A stretch of DNA of 64,000 bases from Propionibacteriaceae bacterium (GTDB taxonomy: Bacteria; Actinomycetota; Actinomycetes; Propionibacteriales; Propionibacteriaceae). The stretch is taken from assembly GCA_031262485.1 (NCBI GenBank), contig JAISHO010000010.1, positions 35,642 to 99,641 on the forward strand. Direction: 5' to 3'. Position 1 is the first letter of the stretch; the number at the start of each line of letters is the position of its first letter. The position numbers and the translations under genes are program-made. The notes under the pieces were generated by a model. That model had not been told where the DNA came from and did not search any database. It worked only from the letters and a program-made list of their open reading frames with translations. Below, one piece after another: positions 60,309-64,000 of this stretch.

Positions 60309-61316
60309 GTGACCGCGCTAGTTGATATCCAAATCCGCGACCCCTTCGTCCTCGTCGACGAGGGCGTCACCTATGTATACGGTTCGACCGACAAGAACAT
60401 CTGGCGCACCGGCACCGGCTTCGACGTCTACCGTTCCACCGACGGTCTCGATGAATTCGAGGGCCCGTTCCCGGCGTTCCGTCCCGGCCCGGATTTCTTC
60501 TCACACCTCAACTATTGGGCGCCCGAGGTGTATCGCACCGGCGACACCTACACGATGTTCGCCACCTTCAAACCCGACGCTGGCCGACGCGGCACCGCAG
60601 TGCTCCGCGCCACCAGCCCGCTGGGCCCGTTCGAACCCACATCCAGGGCGCCGATCACCCCACCAGAGTGGGAATGCCTCGACGGCACCCTGTTCTTCGA
60701 GGCATCCTCCGAGGGTGGGAACCAGGAGGAACCCAGTGGTCCGGGTGGCGAGGCGGCTTCCGGAGAGTCCCAAGAGGCGCCCCCTGAGGCCGGGAACCAC
60801 GAGGGCGACCCTGACCAAGATGGGTCTTCAAGCGAAGGCCGCCCCTGGATGATCTTCTGCCACGAATGGCAACAGGTCGGCGACGGCGAGATCTGCGCCA
60901 TGCCCTTGACCGACGATCTCACCGCCCCTGTCGGAGAGCCACGTCTCCTCTTCACCGCCAGCGAGGCGCCGTGGTCAGTCCCGATGCCTGACCGCGCCCC
61001 CGGCAGCTACGTCACCGACGGCCCCTTCCCCTGGCGCACCGCCGACGGCCGACTCCTCCTGCTCTGGAGTTCGATGACGGGCGACGGCCACACCTACGCC
61101 CTCGGCATTGCCACCTCCGAGAGTGGAACCCTCGCCGGCCCCTGGCGCCAGGCGGTGCGCCCCCTCTACGAGTCCGACGGCGGCCACGGCATGATCTTCC
61201 GCGACCTGACCGGCCAACTCCGCTTGGCCCTCCACCGCCCCAACAACACCCCGAACGAGCGGGCCCAGTTCATTCCCCTCGAGGAGACGAAGGACGGGTT
61301 GCGAATCGCCAACTGA
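60309..61316 (+). CDS. Glycoside hydrolase family 43-like enzyme with an acidic low-complexity insertion
   Basis: 335 aa, starting 9 bp after the preceding gene with AAGAGGAAAA upstream. Five-bladed propeller features: catalytic base candidate Asp11 (QIRDPFVLVDEG), Asp125 (ECLDGTLFF), and Glu186 (IFCHEWQQVGDGEI) as likely acid; NYWAPEVYRTGDTYTMF is typical. GH43 enzymes cut arabinose or xylose side chains. Residues about 132-177 form a Gly/Glu/Ser-rich insertion between two strands not seen in standard members. Last gene of the operon. Confidence 0.8.
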   Translation: MTALVDIQIRDPFVLVDEGVTYVYGSTDKNIWRTGTGFDVYRSTDGLDEFEGPFPAFRPGPDFFSHLNYWAPEVYRTGDTYTMFATFKPDAGRRGTAVLRATSPLGPFEPTSRAPITPPEWECLDGTLFFEASSEGGNQEEPSGPGGEAASGESQEAPPEAGNHEGDPDQDGSSSEGRPWMIFCHEWQQVGDGEICAMPLTDDLTAPVGEPRLLFTASEAPWSVPMPDRAPGSYVTDGPFPWRTADGRLLLLWSSMTGDGHTYALGIATSESGTLAGPWRQAVRPLYESDGGHGMIFRDLTGQLRLALHRPNNTPNERAQFIPLEETKDGLRIAN

Positions 61317-61335
61317 TCAGCCGTGTCGAGGCGGC

Positions 61336-62433
61336 TCAGTCGTCGATCAACTCGTGCTCCGTCATGTTCCGGCCGGCTTCGGCGTCGGCGATACGACGGC
61401 GTATCACGGTCATGTTGACATCGTCGTAGAAAGGATCGACCGAGACGTCGAAGGGATGCGGCGCTAGTTCGCTTGTGCTTTCACCGGCGGAGGGCGGGTA
61501 GGTGTCCTGATTCGAGAGTTCCGGCGGCGTCCCGGGGTGGTGGTGTTCGTCGATCATCCACTCAAGGCGAACTCGAAAAGCGGGGATCGTCTGGTTCTCT
61601 GCTTCCCTGAGGGCGTCGGAGGTGGGGATGCTCATCGACTTGGCCCAGATATCGAGCGGGACGATTCGCCGGCCCTCGAGGATGGCGATGCGTTTGTTCA
61701 GGGCTTCGCTGAGGAGGAGAGAGAGCAAACGTGTCATCCCGCTCTCGTCATTGGAGCGAGCGTATTCGACGAGAAGCGGGTAGTAATCCTGACGTCGCGT
61801 GTCGGCCCGAATGATGACGGGTGGCAGCCCGCGAGCTTGAAGCTGTTGGTTGATGAGGATCCGTCCGATCCGCCCGTTGCCGTCGACGAAGGGGTGGATC
61901 ACTTCGAATTCGCAGTGGAACCAGGCGATCTTCTCGAGGAAATAACGGTCGTCGTCGGTCAGATAGCGGGAGAGGGTCTCCGTCATGAGTTCATGGACCA
62001 TGGCCGGGTTGGCGCCGATGTGCCCGCCAACTCGGACCCATTCGTTTCCGCGCCGGAACCGGCCGGCGGCATCGTCACGAATGCCTTGGAGGAGCAGGCC
62101 ATGCCAGTGGAGTATGAGGTCGATGGACAGCGGTCGGGGATGATCGATGAGATCAGCGGTGACGAGGCCAAGATTCTTCGCCTCATACACCTCTCGGAGA
62201 TCGAGCGACCGCGACGGTGTGATCCCATCTTCGATGATCCCCTCCGTCTCCTCAAGGGTGAGCGTCGAATTCTCGATCGCGTTCGACTGATGCACTGATT
62301 CCGGCAATTCCGCCATCGTGATCTCGCGAAGGGCGTTCCCGTGATGGGATGCGAGCGAGCGATACTGCTCGATCATCGCGTCGAGCCGCTGTCGTCGATC
62401 GGCGGTGAGCACGTGTCGCCCCTTTCTCGGCAT
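61336..62433 (-). CDS. Fic domain protein with an N-terminal self-inhibitory motif
   Basis: 365 aa. The catalytic motif is perfect: HPFVDGNGRIGR at residues 180-191. An (S/T)xxxE(G/N) inhibitory helix is present as S50-N-A-I-E54-N55, which makes this a class II Fic enzyme held inactive until the helix moves. Fic enzymes usually transfer AMP to target proteins. The C-terminal region (~270-365) is polar and Pro/Glu-rich. Convergent with the GH43-like gene. Confidence 0.92.
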   Translation of the reverse strand: MPRKGRHVLTADRRQRLDAMIEQYRSLASHHGNALREITMAELPESVHQSNAIENSTLTLEETEGIIEDGITPSRSLDLREVYEAKNLGLVTADLIDHPRPLSIDLILHWHGLLLQGIRDDAAGRFRRGNEWVRVGGHIGANPAMVHELMTETLSRYLTDDDRYFLEKIAWFHCEFEVIHPFVDGNGRIGRILINQQLQARGLPPVIIRADTRRQDYYPLLVEYARSNDESGMTRLLSLLLSEALNKRIAILEGRRIVPLDIWAKSMSIPTSDALREAENQTIPAFRVRLEWMIDEHHHPGTPPELSNQDTYPPSAGESTSELAPHPFDVSVDPFYDDVNMTVIRRRIADAEAGRNMTEHELIDD

Positions 62434-62786
62434 CCGGTGGATTCTGGAGTGACGTCTCAGCGCGAAATCCTGGAGGACGTCTCTCGCTCGTCACATCTTG
62501 CAGCTGCGCGATCACTCCAATGTCGAGCTTAGTTGACGGATGAGCGACTGAATCCCGGGTGATTCGTGTGTCAGCAGAAGAGCCCGAACGATCGAAACTT
62601 CATGGTTGACGTAATCCGTGACAACTTTTCGGAGATAGTTGAACGGATCAGGGGCAACTATGCTCCTGGGCGAGTAGATTCACGAGGCGCTAGCCGCCAT
62701 GCCCAAGTCGAGGTCGAGTTGGCGGAGCCAAAACAGTGGGAGCGACTGCCCGCCCTCTCTCGCGGGGATGGACTGCGACGCGGGTC
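62434..62786. other. Gene-free region
   Basis: About 350 bp between the starts/ends of the Fic gene and the RelE-type toxin. A 76-codon plus-strand frame here (62566-62796) overlaps the toxin end and has neither a clear ribosome site nor a recognisable product. The region should hold the fic promoter; nothing more is seen. Confidence 0.4.
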
Positions 62787-63062
62787 TTACCGATAGATGC
62801 GACTCCGATGGCCGACCTTGATGGCGACCAGACATAGTTCACGATCTTTGATCTCGACGATGACTCGATAGTCGCCAACACGATAACGCCAGTAGCCTTG
62901 CAAACCTCCGCGTAGTGATTTTCCTTGTGAACGAGGATCTCCCGATGTCAGGACGGCCTCAAGCTCTTTGATGACTCGTCTTTGGGTTCCTCGGTCCAAA
63001 CGCCCGAGTTCCCGCTCGAACGCAGGGGTGGGACGTAGACTCCAACCAGTCTCGCGGTTCAC
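62787..63062 (-). CDS. RelE/ParE-type toxin
   Basis: 91 aa: WSLRPTPAFERELGRLDRGTQRRVIKELEAVL, then SLRGGLQGYWRYRVGDYRVIVEIKDRELCLVAIKVGHRSRIYR, a textbook RelE pattern with the conserved GYWRYRVGDYRV core and the C-terminal HRSRIY. The start overlaps the antitoxin stop by 4 nt. Confidence 0.93.
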   Translation of the reverse strand: MNRETGWSLRPTPAFERELGRLDRGTQRRVIKELEAVLTSGDPRSQGKSLRGGLQGYWRYRVGDYRVIVEIKDRELCLVAIKVGHRSRIYR

Positions 63063-63289
63063 AAGCCGAGGTCGGCTTTCATCTCATCCCACGAGCGGGT
63101 GGGAAAACCTTCCGCTTCCCAAGCTTTGTGGGCCTCATCTGCTGCGTAGACGTCCTCAAGATCTTCCAGGTACTCCTCGAGTGCCCGACGGATGTAGAAG
63201 GCGCCGGAGCGCCCCGTTCTCTCGCTGAGAGCGTCTAATCGTGTCTTGATCTCACCGGGGACCCGAACTGACATCACTGCTGTAGACAT
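63059..63289 (-). CDS. RelB-like ribbon-helix-helix antitoxin
   Basis: 76 aa with a ribbon-helix-helix N-terminus (MSVRVPGEIKTRLDALSERTGRSGAFYIRRALEEYLED) and a toxin-binding tail. A palindrome covers the start codon, consistent with autorepression. Overlaps the toxin gene. Confidence 0.9.
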   Translation of the reverse strand: MSTAVMSVRVPGEIKTRLDALSERTGRSGAFYIRRALEEYLEDLEDVYAADEAHKAWEAEGFPTRSWDEMKADLGL

Positions 63290-63303
63290 GTATACAAGTC
63301 TAC
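63282..63303. promoter_or_regulatory. Operator-like 22-bp palindrome at the RelB-type start
   Basis: GTAGACATGTA (63282-63292) is followed by its reverse complement with one mismatch (63293-63303). It overlaps the antitoxin start codon and is probably the antitoxin's own binding site. Confidence 0.7.
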
Positions 63304-63450
63304 CTCGTGCGCACCTGTAGGCGACGCGACTTCAACCAGTGGAGTTCGATCGTGAGTGGCGGTCGCACGCGCTCGCTCGTCCAAAGAAGCTGAGGCGCCA
63401 GCCTCGACCATGCGCTCAAATGAACTGAGGCACGTCAAGGACTTGATTTC

Positions 63451-63480
63451 TGTGCTGTACTAGTTACTAAGCACAGCACA
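63451..63480. promoter_or_regulatory. Inverted repeat upstream of the AbiEi-like gene
   Basis: TGTGCTG (63451-63457) and CAGCACA (63474-63480) form a perfect 7-bp pair, with a nested TAGTTACTA palindrome in the 16-nt spacer. AbiEi proteins are known to repress their own promoters through inverted repeats. Confidence 0.55.
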
Positions 63481-63505
63481 ACAATCAAGGCAAGGGGGAG
63501 TAGGT

Positions 63506-63880
63506 ATGTCTCTTCCGCGACAGCTGTTACGAGCACTGGAAACTAACAATGGAACGGTCTCAACGAAGCAAGCGAACGAGGTGGGCGTCTCGAATGAGAG
63601 ACTCCGCCTGCTCGTCAAGGCCGAAGAATTGGAACATGTTTCTTTCGGGATTTATTCTCTTCCTGGAGAATTCATCGACACGATGTATATCGTCCAGCTA
63701 CGTCGGCCCAGGATCATCTACTCCCATGAGACTGCTTTATTTCTTCATGACTTGACAGACCGCGATCCTGTCGAGTATTCGGTGACCGTTCCTGCGGGAT
63801 ACAACGTGACGACGCTTAAAAATAAAGGGTTTCGCATTGCCTCGGTTAAGCGAGAATGGAGGCTTATTCATAATGGGTGA
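63506..63880 (+). CDS. AbiEi-like antitoxin, apparently truncated
   Basis: 124 aa. N-terminal winged-helix-like part (LLRALETNNGTVSTKQANEVGVSNERLRLLVKAEELEHVSFGIYSLPG) and the start of the C-terminal domain (SHETALFLHDLTDRDPVEYSVTVPAGYNV). Full AbiEi proteins are about 200 aa; here the frame stops at 63880 just before a hairpin-rich segment, so an insertion may have cut it. AAGGGGGAG precedes ATG. It differs in sequence from the AbiEi at 19638. A partner toxin may lie beyond the window. Confidence 0.7.
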   Translation: MSLPRQLLRALETNNGTVSTKQANEVGVSNERLRLLVKAEELEHVSFGIYSLPGEFIDTMYIVQLRRPRIIYSHETALFLHDLTDRDPVEYSVTVPAGYNVTTLKNKGFRIASVKREWRLIHNG

Positions 63881-63900
63881 GGCGTGTCGTTGACGTGAAA

Positions 63901-63964
63901 GCGGTCGACCCTTTGAAAGAATATGAAGTGTTCAAACCAAAATATTCTTCGCAGAATCGACCGC
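63901..63964. repeat. Interrupted hairpin at the window edge
   Basis: Two nested arms pair: GCGGTCGA (63901-63908) with TCGACCGC (63957-63964), and AAGAATAT (63917-63924) with ATATTCTT (63942-63949). This lies between the truncated AbiEi gene and an open frame that begins at 63969. It may be an insertion-sequence end or a leader structure. Confidence 0.5.
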
Positions 63965-63968
63965 CGCT

Positions 63969-64000
63969 ATGTACGCTACCACAGGTTTCACCTATCGTCA
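63969..64000 (+). CDS. Start of an unidentified open frame at the window edge
   Basis: ATG at 63969 opens MYATTGFTYR and runs off the window. It follows the hairpin directly and could be the first codons of a transposase or another gene. Ten codons do not allow identification. Confidence 0.25.
   Translation, partial: MYATTGFTYR

Noticed and set aside
62566..62796. 76-aa plus-strand frame upstream of the RelE-type gene
   Set aside because: No clear ribosome site, overlaps the end of the toxin gene and has no recognisable product.
1..64000. tRNA, rRNA and CRISPR elements
   Set aside because: No clover-leaf pattern, rRNA-like segment or spaced direct repeats were recognised by eye; a covariance-model search would be needed to exclude a single tRNA.

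Overview
The window is high-GC, densely coded bacterial DNA with short intergenic gaps. The gene content points to an actinobacterium: a C5-pathway heme cluster, PspA next to a TPM-domain protein, secreted chymotrypsin-fold proteases with Pro/Ala-rich tails, and a perfect TCGAAC-N4-GTTCGA type SOS box. I cannot name a genus. No rRNA, tRNA or CRISPR array was recognised by eye.

Layout. (1) 0-7.3 kb, cell envelope: two paralogous secreted serine proteases flank a TPM-domain membrane protein and PspA; a DUF805 membrane protein follows. (2) 7.4-24.1 kb, heme: hemC-hemD-hemB-hemL run leftward, and hemE (leftward) and hemA (rightward) are divergent at 21-24 kb. The two heme blocks are separated by sucrose phosphorylase, a ribose-type ABC transporter/ribokinase operon flanked by a 66-bp inverted repeat, and an AbiEi/AbiEii toxin-antitoxin pair. 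(3) 24.3-32.3 kb: a small Gly-rich-tailed membrane protein, a LacI regulator, an operon of an acyl-adenylate ligase plus an ABC-2 exporter preceded by a possible leader peptide, a lipoprotein, and a second Gly-rich-tailed membrane protein. (4) 32.3-39.5 kb: a very large GH3 enzyme, SOS-controlled umuDC whose UmuD has lost both catalytic residues, and a third Gly-rich-tailed membrane protein. (5) 39.7-47.0 kb, accessory region: HipBA, a decayed ATPase gene, an AT-rich island with a CDP-alcohol phosphatidyltransferase and a membrane protein, MazF-type and Phd/RelE-type modules, and an intact DUF4143 ATPase. (6) 47.2-49.0 kb: an SDR and an aldo/keto reductase. (7) 49.5-61.3 kb, glycan use: a 1,759-aa secreted CotH-like protein, then a carbohydrate ABC importer with two cytoplasmic glycosidases under a clear LacI-type operator. 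(8) 61.3-64 kb: a Fic protein, a RelE/RHH module, and an AbiEi gene that stops early next to the window edge.

How it works together: carbohydrate capture (CotH-like scaffold, GH3, sucrose phosphorylase, ribose and oligosaccharide importers) and heme synthesis form the metabolic core. Envelope-stress proteins and a family of membrane proteins ending in the same GGGGGRF tail form a second theme. Toxin-antitoxin pairs, repeats and pseudogenes mark three accessory spots (19.5-21.2, 39.7-47.0 and 61.3-64 kb). The most unusual signals are the shared C-terminal tail, the dyad-less UmuD under a perfect SOS box, the inverted repeats around the ribose operon, a palindromic repeat seen at two distant places, and the AT-rich two-gene island.
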